Assembly: GCF_000247695.1 (NCBI RefSeq)
Contig: NW_004624844.1
Location: forward strand, 1,242,127 to 1,306,126
Reading direction: 5' to 3'
DNA: 64,000 nucleotides
Source: Heterocephalus glaber
Taxonomy: Eukaryota > Chordata > Mammalia > Rodentia > Bathyergidae
The notes under the pieces were generated by a model. It made no database searches, was not told the DNA's origin, and was given only the letters and a program-made list of their open reading frames with translations. The position numbers were made by a program, and so were the translations under genes. Numbering within the stretch: position 1 is the stretch's first letter; each line of letters begins with the position of its first letter. This document shows, piece by piece, positions 45,931-56,759 of this stretch.

Positions 45931-46012
45931 GGTTGGGGATGTAACTCAGTGGTAGAGCACTTGCTTGGCACATGTGAGGCCATGCGTTCAAGTCCTAGTG
46001 TGGCAAAAAGTT
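45931..46012 (+). mobile_element. ID SINE, older subtype
   Basis: GGTTGGGGATGTAACTCAGT, GGTAGAGCACTTGCTTGGCA and GTTCAAGTCCTAG, then A-rich tail. It keeps the TAGAGC block typical of standard ID, unlike the TTCCGCTG copies. It abuts a B1-dID dimer. Confidence 0.8.
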
Positions 46013-46019
46013 AAAAATA

Positions 46020-46200
46020 AGAAAGATAAGATGTGCATATAATCCCAGCACTTTGAGAGGCTGAGACAGAAGAATCTCAAGTTTGAGCCCAACCTGGGCA
46101 ATGTAGCAACTTAGCCTGTCTCGAAATAAAAAATAATAAAAGGGCCTGGGAATGTAGCTCCATGTGTAGGCCGTGGGTTCAATCCTTTGTATAGCCCTTA
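46020..46200 (+). mobile_element. B1-dID dimeric SINE
   Basis: B1 part with ATAATCCCAGCACTTTGAGA, GGCTGAGACAGAAGAATCTC and the 'AGCAACTTAGC' block typical of B1-dID. An A-rich linker follows, then an ID part from GGGCCTGGGAATGTAGCTCC to GGTTCAATCCTTTG. Confidence 0.85.
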
Positions 46201-46329
46201 ATCAGTCAACCATTCAATCAATCAGTTCACAACTTTTCATGACCATTAGTTCATAAGCCCTCCTTAATGCCCATTTCCAACTCAGCAAGTCTGCTCCACA
46301 AAGCAGGTGAGCAGATGAGGGAAACTTAC

Positions 46330-46431
46330 TGCTAGAATGCTGGGGCTCCGCTGGAGTTTGTTGTATGGGCTGTATTTCGGCTTCAGCGGTTTCCCTGCAA
46401 CTCGGTCTTTATGCCTTCGGCTAGAAATGTG
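46330..46431 (-). CDS. ZNF385B: ZNF385B exon with the end of the last zinc finger
   Basis: A 102-base, phase 0-0 exon of 34 codons, bounded by an AG acceptor after a T-run and a GTAAGT donor. It encodes HISSRRHKDRVAGKPLKPKY and SPYNKLQRSPSILA. The first His and the His of RRHK complete the last U1/matrin-type finger begun in the previous exon (C-X2-C-X12-H-X5-H). The basic stretch after it is shared by the ZNF385 family. Length and phase fit the neighbouring exons exactly. Confidence 0.96.
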
Positions 46432-46951
46432 CTAAAAAAAGGTTTGAGGTGTTAGCTGAGTCATGAATGTATTTCCTAGACAGAGGTAGCTGGTTTCTTC
46501 ACTCTCAGCTCTAGGTCCTATTCAAACATGGTTTGGGTAAAATCTTTGGGACTTCTCAACGAAAACTTGCTCCCCACTTGATTGTAATGCTTCCGTCCTT
46601 CTGCTCTCCATAGCCCTTACCAGATTTTGCTCGGTATCACCCCTGTTACTGGGAAGTCTGTTTCCCTAAGCAGATTTGGGTCCCTGACAGACAGGCTCCT
46701 GCTGGACTGTATGCGCCATGTGACTGCTGTGCCCACCTCTCTAACACCTAGCGTAGAACCCAACACAGACAGTAGTAGATGCTGGAATATTGGCTACAGA
46801 CTTTCCTTTCCACAAAGCACTTGTATGTTATGCATCTTCTAAAGGTTAGAAAATTCAGTGAGCACAGTGAAAACCATTCCATAGATGAGAAGATACTGAC
46901 AGTAAAAGGGTGGCCCCAAACAACAGGGTACACTAATCCAGGATACATTAC

Positions 46952-47130
46952 CTGCTTGAGTTGAATTTCTGAATTAACGTGAACATCACAGATTTCACAA
47001 TGAAATGTCTTGTTCTGTAGTCCTGACCCCTTACTGCCATTCTGCATCTTTAATCTTGATCCTGGTCTAGGGTAGGACTTAATTGGACCAGCTCCATTGC
47101 GAGCCTCAACCATGGTCTTGTGTTTAGATC
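46952..47130 (-). CDS. ZNF385B: ZNF385B exon linking the last two zinc fingers
   Basis: A 179-base exon: two bases complete a split Gly codon, then 59 codons. Acceptor CTTAG and donor GTAATG. It begins SKHKTMVEARNG, ending the third finger, and continues with a Gly/Pro-rich linker (GPIKSYPRPGSRLK, QNGSKGSGLQNK). It ends TFHCEICDVHVNSEIQLKQ, the Cys half of the fourth finger. IKSYPRPGSRLKMQNGSKGS is the ZNF385B version of this linker; ZNF385D differs strongly here. Confidence 0.96.
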
Positions 47131-47284
47131 CTAAGACAGGAAGAGACATACTTCACATAGTTGGTTAGAGCTATAGGAAGCTCTTTGTTGTGTTATGCTT
47201 GAGAGCCTGTCTTCAGGCTGAAGTTCCCCATGCTTTTTAAAGATCATTTCAATGCTGATTATAAATTTAACATACTTTCATTGT

Positions 47285-47640
47285 AAAAAATGGAAAAACA
47301 TAAGAGTATATAATAAACTATGGAAAATATAAAGGAGCATAAGAAAATAAGGGTTTCCTAGATTTTCACCACCCAAAAGTAACCACTGTTAGCCAGCTCT
47401 TTCTTTTTTGCATACTAGAAATACATTTCAAAATTAGGATTGTGATAAATAAAGATCTGAAATCTTCAAATATCAAATCAAGTTTATATTTTCTTATCAT
47501 TACATTTTAATGGCTGAATAACATATTCTATCATATTGGGTTACTATAATTTATTCAATATTTCTCTACTGATGGATTTTTAAGTTGTTTGCATTTTTTC
47601 CTCTTATAAGTATGTGACAATATTGTGCAGAAATCAAAAC
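47285..47640 (-). mobile_element. Old L1-type 3' fragment in the ZNF385B intron
   Basis: CATTACATTTTAATGGCTGA, ATAATTTATTCAATATTTCT and CTACTGATGGATTTTTAAG match the reverse order of an old L1 3' region. Highly diverged. Confidence 0.4.
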
Positions 47641-47881
47641 GAGCTTTACAAAGTATTAGATGCCTTTGAGGAAATAAATAGAACAAGTTTTATCTCCAAC
47701 TTCCTTTTGCTTTGCTATTTCCAAAGTCATTAGGATCATATTTTTCTAAAACACTCCTTTTGGATCAAAAGGGTAGAGAAGACATTGAACAAACAATTTC
47801 TGAACAATAGATGTGATACTCTGATGGGAAACATTGGGTTTTGTTGTAAAAGTTATTTAGAGTCAAAAGATAGTGGCTAAC

Positions 47882-48127
47882 CTGTATTGTGTGCCTCTAG
47901 CTGTGACAGGGAGTTCACAGCCACTTTGCATAGTGAACAGTAAAGTAATTTTTTGGCTTTTTCTTCTTCTGATTCAGCAATGGTCCCAGGAGCTCCATTT
48001 GTACTCTTGGAGGGTGAGGGGGCTGCTCCAGGTGGCAGGGCTGCTGTGCCAGACTTGAGAAGCAAAGAGCCACCTTCGGAGCCTGATGGCTGACTGGGAC
48101 TGTTGGCTTTTAATTTCCCTTTGTCTT
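47882..48127 (-). CDS. ZNF385B: ZNF385B exon, Ser/Pro-rich linker and third zinc finger
   Basis: ZNF385B is a nuclear zinc-finger protein of the p53-linked ZNF385 family; its U1/matrin-type fingers are thought to bind structured RNA, DNA or protein. This 246-base exon has acceptor TTCTTAG and donor GTTAGC. Two bases finish a codon from the missing upstream exon, 81 codons follow, and one base starts the Gly codon finished in the next exon. It starts DKGKLKANSPSQPSGSEGGS, continues through a Ser/Pro-rich linker (PPGAAPSPSKSTNGAPG) and acidic EEEKAKK, and ends with YCSLCKVAVNSLSQLEAHNT, the Cys pair and first His of finger three. The first part of the protein, with fingers one and two, is not in the window; no matching exon was found up to 64 kb, in line with the very long introns of this gene in human. 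Together the four exons give about 247 residues, roughly half of the full protein. Confidence 0.95.
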
Positions 48128-50915
48128 CTAAGAAAGACACAGAGATATTATCAATATCTCATTTATCACACAAACACAGATAAATCACCCTAAAGGACTT
48201 AAAATAGAAATTCAATTTCTATCTCAAATAGAAAGATTCACTTATATAATTTTTCCTCTAGCACAGATTTTACTTCATAAAGTTTGATTTAAACAGAATT
48301 CCATGCCATTAGTTTCCATAGTAGGTCACCTCAAGATCATGATGACTTATGAAGGAAGAACTTCATTCTCCTCCTTAAAGCAGGCAATTTTCTGTCTGGT
48401 ATCCTTGAGTTATACGCAATGCTCTAGAGAAGTCTTTAATACAAACATCAGCTACCCTTACATGATATGATGATAACATGAAAGAAGTCATTAGCTGATG
48501 TTAGTCTCACCTGACCACTCATGTTTTAATTATGACATGGATAGAAAGTTAAAATTTAATTTTTACTCCAGGTTAAAATCTTTAACTTTGGGTCCTAGGG
48601 TGGAGGAGAGGGAAGAAACGTGGTTCATTTTCATTATGATCAGTCAAGGTTTTGCTGCTCTTTAAATGGCAATGAAATTTGTCCAAAAATACAAGAGACA
48701 AGGGTTGTATTCATTATACTTGTTAATTACTGCCAGCCTAAATAAAAAGTTTTAAATAATGACATCAACCATAGCATAATATGAAGATTAGCCAAATCGC
48801 CTAAAGACATTTTGGCATTTTGATTACGTAGATATGAATGCTTATAATCCTTGAGGCCTATGTGCAGGCTATGAGGGGTCAGAGTGACTTTCACACAATC
48901 TGGAGTTCATTTACTATTCAAGACAGGCTCACTCAGTGACTCCTCTGGGAAAGAAACTGGAGCTTTGTAGGCAATAGCAAAATCCATCCCACGTTTAATT
49001 CTAGTAGTGCCAGTACTCTTAGAAAATGTCTATAGATATGCTGATTAACCCTCAGTAAGAGAAAAGGGAAATCAAACAGAAAATATATTTGTCAATTGCT
49101 CTAGCTAATGCAGAACTATATGCCACAGGCCTAGGTGACCCAGAGGGAAGGAGTGAACAGAAAATAGCAATGTTGTGTTTCTATGTTTGCATTACAAGAT
49201 TCTGCATATGAGCGGACCAAGACTTTCAGGACTCAGAAATGGTGGGAGATCATATTTTTAATAATATATTTTTAAAAGCCTCATCAATTTGGAGACCAGC
49301 AGTCAATTTCCATCTTTTTTTCCTGAGCTGGAGCCATTGGGGTATGTCAAGATTAGACACAGTGATAGTGATACAGAGGGTTTCTAGATCTGAGAGTCAT
49401 CATAGGGTTCTACATTCTATGTTCCTTTTCAGTAAGTGTATTAAAATCTGCAGGATGATATTAAGCGTGATGGAAAAGGTCTTAGACTTTTATTAAGCTG
49501 ACCTGAGTAGTAGGAGAGAAGAAAACAGAACCATTCTTCCTAATTGATAATAGTCAATAAATTAGCTTGGAGATTATTTTAGGTTTGGAAGTCTTCCATC
49601 TATCAGGGTCTCCTGGATTGAATTTGCTCATATACAACTCACAAAGCAGCAAAATAATTCAGTAATCTTCATGTTTGCCCTTTGGGATTACTCAGTTTCT
49701 TGTGATGGAAACTAAAATTACTGCACACCAAAATCTTTCCTTGCTTTCAGCATTTCATTTAACATTTCATACAAATTTGACTGGAAAAATCTGACCTACG
49801 TCAGTTATTTACTCACTCTCTTATTACTACTGTAGTGTTCCTAATATTAATGTTCCTCATATATCTTATATTCGTACAGAATTTTACAGTATACAAAGTG
49901 CTATTACCTGTATTATTATCTATCAAAGCAAACTTGTGGTATACGTTAGGCTGAAAATGGTGTTTCTTATCTTTAAGATGGGGGAACTGAAGTTCATCAA
50001 AATTAAATAATGTCCTACACATCGGTAGGCAGCAAATGAGCATGATGTTTTCTCTAAATGATCACCATGTGGGGCACGAATCTCCTAGCACAAAAAGGGG
50101 AACTTAATGTATCATTAATATTACAAAAGCACACAACAGTCAGCCCAGACATGAAACAGCTATTGCTTTGTTTTACAATGCAGTTTAGTTTTTAAGCATA
50201 TTTGCCTTAGAGGGAAATATTTATCTTGTTCAAAACCATTTGATTCAGGTTATATTGAAAAGATGTATAAAATTATCTGTTTTCCTCTATAGCTTTAAAA
50301 AATTAAACAGATTTCCTTTTCATATCTCCTTTTTAAAAAGGTAATTTATTCACTACAACTGTATATTAACATTACATTAATGCTGGCAATGTGCTAGACC
50401 CTGAAGAGAATGGCAGGTAAAGCAGGTATAGATTTTTAAGGAGCTGCAGTTTAGCAGGGGAAATGAGCTAGTCATTCAGAGCCTCTAATTTATGATAGGA
50501 ACTAGTGAGCAGCATGAGAGTATGGAGCAGAAAATGATTACTTCTGCTTGGGAAGAAAGGGCCGTTTTTCATTAAGGAAATGGCTTTTTGAAGGTTTTGA
50601 AGGTCAGATTTAGATAAGCACAGAACAGGGGTGACAAGGCGTGGGAAGTAAATGTTTTGAAGCAGAACACGAGGACATGCATGGGGGGTTAGGAATCTCA
50701 GGGCGTCACAGTGGAGCACGGAGCTGGCAACAGGGCTAGTGGGGCCTAGTACTGCAAAAGTCACCTGTGCCACCCACAGAGAGTATCACAGATGTGTTAA
50801 AATATATGCTAAGCATCTGCATTTCTTTTTTAAAACATATTGAGAGCTTCATTGTGTTTCACATGATCTCAAATTTAGATAAATTGTTCTAATTGTCTTC
50901 CACCAAATAAGTTAG
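48128..50915. other. ZNF385B intron, no further exon seen; MIR-like piece at 49840-49995
   Basis: I looked on the minus strand for the exon carrying the second zinc finger and did not find it. ACAGTATACAAAGTGCTATT and CTTATCTTTAAGATGGGGGA resemble a MIR. Confidence 0.4.
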
Positions 50916-50918
50916 TCG

Positions 50919-50958
50919 TGTCTGTCTGTCTATCATCTATCTATCATCTATCTATCTG
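50919..50958. repeat. (TCTG)n/(TATC)n microsatellite
   Basis: TGTCTGTCTATCATCTATCTATCATCTA-like imperfect repeats precede the SINE and may derive from its tail. Confidence 0.8.
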
Positions 50959-50961
50959 ATT

Positions 50962-51153
50962 ATTTTGTAGTACTGAACATTGAACCCAGGGCCTCTCTAC
51001 TGAGCTCCATCCCCAGACCTTTTTCATGTCTTTGAGACAGGGACTTACTAGCTCACTACATTGCCCAGGCTGGGCTTGAACTTTTTGACCCTCCTGCCTC
51101 AGCCTCCCAGTGTGTTGGGATTACAGGTGTGTGTCACCACTCCCAGCTAAACA
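50962..51153 (-). mobile_element. B1-dID dimeric SINE
   Basis: ID part TACTGAACATTGAACCCAGG to ATCCCCAGACC, then B1 part GAGACAGGGACTTACTAGC, TTGCCCAGGCTGGGCTTGA and GTGTTGGGATTACAGGTGTG. Nearly full-length. Confidence 0.9.
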
Positions 51154-51960
51154 GGTTAGAGTCCTAATCTTTAAGAATACTAGAGAAAAGTTTTGACTTT
51201 GCAAATGCATTAATGGTTTCAACATATTTAGGGAATCCTGTTATGGGACTGATACTAGCTAGTCAATAAAGCAAATTCTACAGTCAGGAAAGTTGTTGAT
51301 GCATTTATATATTAAATTCTGGCATTTTTTCAGGATGTGTAAACTTATAAACTTCAAAGCCTAATTGTATTATTTCTCCTATCAATGATTTGATATTTTG
51401 ATTAAAATCCACTATATTATTTCTCTTCCCTTATTGGCATTTTTAAAGCCTCCTTATTTTGTATATTTAGAAATTTAATTAATGTATTGTTTACTTCATT
51501 TCTTTTAATAAAGATGCATGTCATCTGGAACTTCTAGTTAATATGAATTCCATTTTCAAGTATTCCCTCAACTAATGTTAATTAGCAGGTCTTCTGACTG
51601 TCTTAATTATTTCTGATTATTCAAACACCTTGTTTAAGGTTTTATCCTACAGGACATTGAAGCAAAATTTGCTTAGCTACATCAGAATTGCCCTTTGTAA
51701 CCAAAACCCATAATTTATGCATTCAAGTGAATATATTTCCTCAAAGTAGCCCCCTTGAGAGGCTCCACGCATTTTCAAGCATTTGAAAACCCTTCTTTTC
51801 AAGGCTATTTTCATATTCGGTTGATATACCATATAAAGAAAATCAGTATTCAATATTTGTCATCCTTATTTTTTACTTCAAAAACTTAGCTCCAATTAAT
51901 CTACCTTATTCATCACACTTTGCACTGTTTGCTTAAACAGTGCTTCAGAGGGCTGAGACA

Positions 51961-52113
51961 CTGACACAGAACATAAAAAGAAGCCAGAAGTTCTGGAAGC
52001 AGCTTTAAGAAACTGATCCTCTTGGTAGATGGAAGTCATGTCCACGTACAGTTCTTAAGTTTTAAAACAATCAAAATAACATTCTACCTACAATCCAGGT
52101 CTTACATTCTGAA
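51961..52113. repeat. 153-bp duplicated segment, copy 1
   Basis: From CTGACACAGAACATAAAAAG to GGTCTTACATTCTGAA. It aligns without gaps to 53805-53957 with about 10 differences (about 93% identity). It is not a repeat I recognise. Confidence 0.92.
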
Positions 52114-52389
52114 TTAGCCCTTTGAAAACTACATCAAATTTTTATTATTCTACTTCAACATTTATTCCTGAGTTTAATTTTATTAATACAACAAGGTTTT
52201 TGCTAACTAGGTTTCAATGATTTGGTGACAGATACATATTACTGTGTATGATAAATTCATGTTTATTGTAGGAAATTTTAAAAAAATCAGACGAATTCCT
52301 AAAAAAATGTAAATCACCTTTGAGACCAACATAACTTACCTCACTTATTTTTCACACACTTTAATGAAGTAGAAACTTATTATATACAT

Positions 52390-53042
52390 ACCTTTATATT
52401 GCTTTCAATTGAGGTATAATCTATGTGCTGTGAAGTGTATATGTTTTATGAAATGTTACATATGAATAACTGTGTAAACATAACACATATCAAAATATGG
52501 AATATTTCCACCACTCCAAAAGGCTCATTTGAACCCTTAATCAGCTGGTAAGATAAGTACTATATATCCAAAGGTAAACAGCATTCATACCTCTATCAAC
52601 TGAGATCAGGTTTAGCTGTTTTAAACCTCATATAGAGGGAACCACACACTATTATTCTGAGTTTGGCTTCTTTTGTGCAACATTATGTCACTGAGATCCA
52701 TTCATGCTATTACATACAGAAGGGTTTTATTCATAGCTGGATAATATTCCATTGCATGTCTATGCTCTAATTTATCTTTTTGTTATTGATGAACATTTGA
52801 AATATTTTCAGTTTTTGTCTATTTGGAATTGTAACCATGAACATTCCTTTATATGTTCATTGGTAGATAAAAATACTCATTTATGTTAAGTATTTATGCA
52901 TAGTAGAATCACTAGGCCACAAGATATTCATTTATCTACTTTTGTACATTCTGAAAACAGTTTTCCAAAATGCTTGTACCAATTTATATTTCTATCAGCA
53001 GCATATGAGAATTCCAATTATTCCATATCCTCTCTAGTAGAT
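52390..53042 (-). mobile_element. Old L1 3' fragment, left part
   Basis: CTTCTTTTGTGCAACATTATG, GATAATATTCCATTGCATG, GTAACCATGAACATTCCTTT, TTTTCCAAAATGCTTGTACC and GCATATGAGAATTCCAATTA follow the reverse order of an old L1 3' region. It resumes at about 53668 after an insertion. Confidence 0.65.
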
Positions 53043-53044
53043 GG

Positions 53045-53665
53045 TATTGAGATAGGGTAGAAAAAAAAGATAGAAAGTAGACAATGAAAATTCTAATTTA
53101 AAAAATGTTCTTTTAAGAAAAAACTACAGCTTCAGGACACAAAAGTTACCCAAGACCTTTTCCCTTCCAGGAAACCACTACAAAAAATCTCCAAGGGTCT
53201 TAAAGACACAATAATCCTGGGCTGGTGCTTTTTTGCCTGTAAATTGCACTTTCTCCTACTGATCTCCATCCTCAAGAAAATGCTCTCATAAGCAGGCAGG
53301 ATATCTCAACCTTAGACATTTGTAAATGGTTTGCATTCTGACATAGCTGGCCATATGGGCAACATGACAGACATAGGAATCATGTCCCAGATCGCCCCTT
53401 TGACGACACCTCCACGACCACATAACTATATCCAGCTCCAGGTCATACTGTGCCACTTTTGAAAGTCCATATTCTATTCTCTCTGAGTGTGTGTTTTAAA
53501 ATTTTTGTCTAATAAATCTCTTTATGCTGCTCAATTATGTGTCTTAAAAATTCTTTTTCCATGATGAAAGTGAGTAAACCTACAATCATGGGTAGGGTGA
53601 GTTGGGGTCTCCATCTCCGCTTTGGGGACCTCCTTGGATGCATGAAGTGACAGTGTCAGTGTCAT
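53045..53665 (+). mobile_element. LTR-like insertion splitting the L1 fragment
   Basis: About 620 bp interrupts the L1 between TGGTATTGAG and TTTTGATTTCAGCC, which are adjacent in intact L1. The insert has a poly(A) signal AATAAA at 53511-53516 after GTTTTAAAATTTTTGTCT, then a U5-like tail. No target duplication could be fixed and no internal genes exist. A solo ERV LTR is the best explanation. Confidence 0.5.
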
Positions 53666-53667
53666 CA

Positions 53668-53780
53668 GGCCTTTTGATTTCAGCCACCTGGAGGAGGTGT
53701 GGTAGTGTTTTATTGTGGTTTTAGTTTGCAATTTTCAAATGACTAAGGATATTGATCACCTTTGCATATTTTTATTAACC
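53668..53780 (-). mobile_element. Old L1 3' fragment, right part
   Basis: GTTTTATTGTGGTTTTAGTT, TTCAAATGACTAAGGATATT and ATCACCTTTGCATATTTTTA continue the L1 of 52390-53042 in register. Confidence 0.6.
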
Positions 53781-53801
53781 AAATATATATATATATATAT
53801 G
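53781..53801. repeat. (TA)n microsatellite
   Basis: An alternating AT run lies directly left of duplicated copy 2. A shorter one (53956-53969) lies directly right. Confidence 0.9.
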
Positions 53802-53804
53802 ATA

Positions 53805-53957
53805 CTAACACAGAATATAAAAAGAAGGCAGAAGTTCTGGAAGCAGTTTTAAGAAACTGGTCTTCTTGGTAGATGGAAGTCATGTCCATGTACAGTTCCT
53901 AATTTTTAAAACAATCAAAATAATATTCTACCTACAATCCAGGTCTTACATTCTGAA
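53805..53957. repeat. 153-bp duplicated segment, copy 2
   Basis: Second copy of 51961-52113, same orientation, bracketed on both sides by AT-alternating runs and followed by a B1. Most differences are transitions. Confidence 0.92.
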
Positions 53958-53967
53958 ATATATATAT

Positions 53968-54076
53968 ATTTCAGGGTCTCACTATGTAGTGCAGGCTGGC
54001 CTTGAATGCATGGTGATTCTCCTGCCTCAGCCTCCTCAGTGCTGGGATTACAGGCCTGCACCACCGCACCTGGGTA
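53968..54076 (-). mobile_element. B1 SINE, partial
   Basis: TTCAGGGTCTCACTATGTAG, TGCAGGCTGGCCTTGAATGC and GGATTACAGGCCTGCACCAC. Its usual T-rich tail is replaced by the TATATA run. Confidence 0.85.
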
Positions 54077-54280
54077 TGTATTTTCTTTCATGAAGTGTTT
54101 GTTCAGATATTTTGCCTGTTTTTAGAAAACTGTTATCTGCTTTTTAGATTATTGTATATAGTAATTATACATATAGTCTAAACAGGCATCCTTTGTCAAA
54201 TACCCATACCAAAAATTATCTCCTTGACTGAGATGTACTTGTTACTCTCTAAATGTTGTCTTATGCGAACCCCATTGAGG

Positions 54281-54311
<31 letters not shown>

Positions 54312-54383
54312 ACTAGGGACTGAGCCCAGGGCCTCACACATTTGAGGCAAGCACTCCATCACCAAGCTATATTCCCAGCCCAA
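54281..54383 (-). mobile_element. ID SINE with (GT)n
   Basis: (GT)n at 54281-54306, then GACTAGGGACTGAGCCCAGG, GAGGCAAGCACTCCATCACC and AAGCTATATTCCCAGCCC. An older, standard ID subtype. Confidence 0.75.
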
Positions 54384-55590
54384 GAATCCCAATCATTTAA
54401 GAAGGACAGAATCATCAAGGTTTAGATAGATGAAGCTGCTTGTCCATAGTCGTTCAATTAATACATGGGACAGTGTGGATTCAGACACAGGACTCCTGTA
54501 TCCTGATCAGGTGTTCTTATTGCTGTCGGTTTGGGGGTGCATTACACTGAGAACGCTCAGTCTCAGGAGTGCCTTCTACAATGTCTGACATTGTTCAATA
54601 AAGGTGAGTGGATGGTAACGTTTTTGGATATTTAAGTTACATGGTGACCCTGGGAGTACAGCACATATGGGCAAATGTGCTGAGAGCCAGATACATAAAT
54701 CTGCTTTCCTATTGTTTCACTAAAGGCTGTGTAGGAGACTGGAATATATCACCTCTGAACATGTCTCTTTGGCATAAGTTTTATTTTGAGAGGCAGCTAC
54801 TGAAGAAGCCCTAAAAACAGTAGAAATTACCTGTTTGTAAGGGAAGTTTGCATCTATTAAGGTAATCTCCATTTGTAAGGGTGTCCCTTCCCTGCATCAA
54901 GAAGAGAAGGAGGATGCTAATTTTCTAGAAAATTTTACCAATGGAGGAGACAGGTTTAAGGCTGCATGACAAAACCTACCCTTATTTACTGTGTTTTTCC
55001 TGGTCACTTTCCCATAACCAGCTTCCTCAATACTTATCTTTATTCTTGTTGAAGATGGTAACTGCAAAACCACCTCTTGGAGATTTGTTCTTTTTTCTGG
55101 GTATTGCCCATGTATACATGAGATATACATGTTCATAATCTTCCATTATTTTTCTCTTGTTAATCTGTATTTTATTACAGGGATCAGTTCCAAACAAGAA
55201 CTCAGAAAGGGGGAGAAAGAGAGAGAGTTATTTTTTCTCTCCTTTATAGTTGCAACTTAACATGTCATCTAGAAAAGCAAATGTCAAAGTCTTTAAAAAG
55301 CACATTTCAAGCAGTTTTCACTTCTGACAATTTCCCTAGATTAGTTAACACCCCTAAAGAAGGCCTCAGAATTCCTACATGATGAAAAAATTTCCTTGCA
55401 CTACTGTTTTTGGTAACATATGTCTTGATTTATCAAGCTGTATAAGTTAAAATCAGTAAGAATTTTCTGCCTTTGAAAAATGGCAAAGATAAAAAAATTG
55501 CACTTAGAGAGAGGATGAGCTAACAATGCTAAGAGAAGGTTTCTGTGTACTGCTTGGAGAAGGATGTGAAGTGATGTAACCCTAAGGAAA
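54384..55590. other. ZNF385B intron, nothing identified except an old MIR-like piece at 54400-54520
   Basis: GGTTTAGATAGATGAAGCTG and GTGGATTCAGACACAGGACTC are weakly MIR-like. Confidence 0.35.
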
Positions 55591-55599
55591 TAACCACTC

Positions 55600-56592
55600 A
55601 TCCATCGAGACGGAGACCACCACAGGGACAGAGAATAAACCCCTGGGTCCTTAATCTGTTGGTCATTAAAAGCATTAATCTATCACTCATTTGTGTTTTC
55701 TTCTGAGGCAGTCAGGGACTTAAAACTTAAATTGGTTAAAAAAAAAGTGACCCTTCCCTTGGGCTTGTAGATACCCAAATGCATAATTTAAAGGCAGAAC
55801 AAAGCCTGACCTTCATTTTATATCTGTCTCTTTTATTACCTTAAAAATTTGGGTCAGATTCCTGCTTAGTAAATTTTAACAATGTAGGGAGAATCTGTCT
55901 ACAAACTGGCAATCCAAGGTTGATTAGCCCTAAATTTAAATAACCTATCTCATCTACCTTGAAGACTGAGAACATCAAGATAAGGGATTTTCAGCTATCA
56001 ACGAGCATCTACAAGTCTCCAAGCACTGCTCTGGATCTTGCTCACCTTGGTTTTCAGCAGAACCTCCCCAAACAGAGACTCCTCTAAGCTTAAACGGGAA
56101 TCTCCTGGAGACTAGATTGCCCCCTTAGGCTGGAAGAACTTGTCCACAACTTTGTTTTTTTCCCAAGACAGGGTCTTGCTATGTAGTTCCGACTGGCCTC
56201 AAACTTGCAGCAATCCTCCTGTCTCAGCCTCCCGAGTGCTGGTATTACAGGCATGCGCCACCACACCCAGCTCCAGAACTATCTTTGAAACCAGAAATGA
56301 GAAAATGATCAAGCAGACCATAGCCCATCTCATTTACTTTATAAAAAGTGGTCTCCTTTTTTTTGGTTAATGGGCCAGTCTAATCTCCATCAGAGTGATG
56401 CCCTATCTCCTCAAGCCGAAGTCCCTTTGCCATTCTCTCTTACTTTCTTACTTTGTCTAATAAATTGGCCTATACCTCTGACACATCCTGAAATGCTTGT
56501 CTGTAATCATACTCAAGAAACTTCCTGGTTGAGTTGAGGTTCCCATCTGTTCTTTAGGGGTATCTCCTTGGACCCCATAAGGGGGCCCAACA
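55600..56592 (+). mobile_element. Solo LTR-like element with a B1 inside
   Basis: A TATA box (TATAAAA at 56340-56346) is followed by a poly(A) signal (AATAAA at 56459-56464) about 115 bases later. The C-rich tail ends CCATAAGGGGGCCCAACA. This is U3-R-U5 order. The left end is uncertain and no internal sequence follows. Family not recognised. Confidence 0.45.
56152..56272 (-). mobile_element. B1 SINE
   Basis: TTTTTTTCCCAAGACAGGGT, CTTGCTATGTAGTTCCGACTGG-type block, CCTCCTGTCTCAGCCTCCC and CAGGCATGCGCCACCACAC. Well preserved and nested in the LTR-like element. Confidence 0.92.
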
Positions 56593-56717
56593 AATATTTA
56601 ATGAGCACCTATTATTTGCTATACACTATACTAGGTATTAAAGTTAGAGGTAAACAGACCACGTCCTTGACTCAATGGAACTAATCATACAGCCAGCGGA
56701 GGAGACAGAAAAGAAGT

Positions 56718-56759
<42 letters not shown>

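Noticed and set aside
46..46012. ZNF385D as identity of the zinc-finger exons
   Set aside because: The linker (IKSYPRPGSRLK) and C-terminal tail fit ZNF385B; ZNF385D has a different linker and tail as I remember it.
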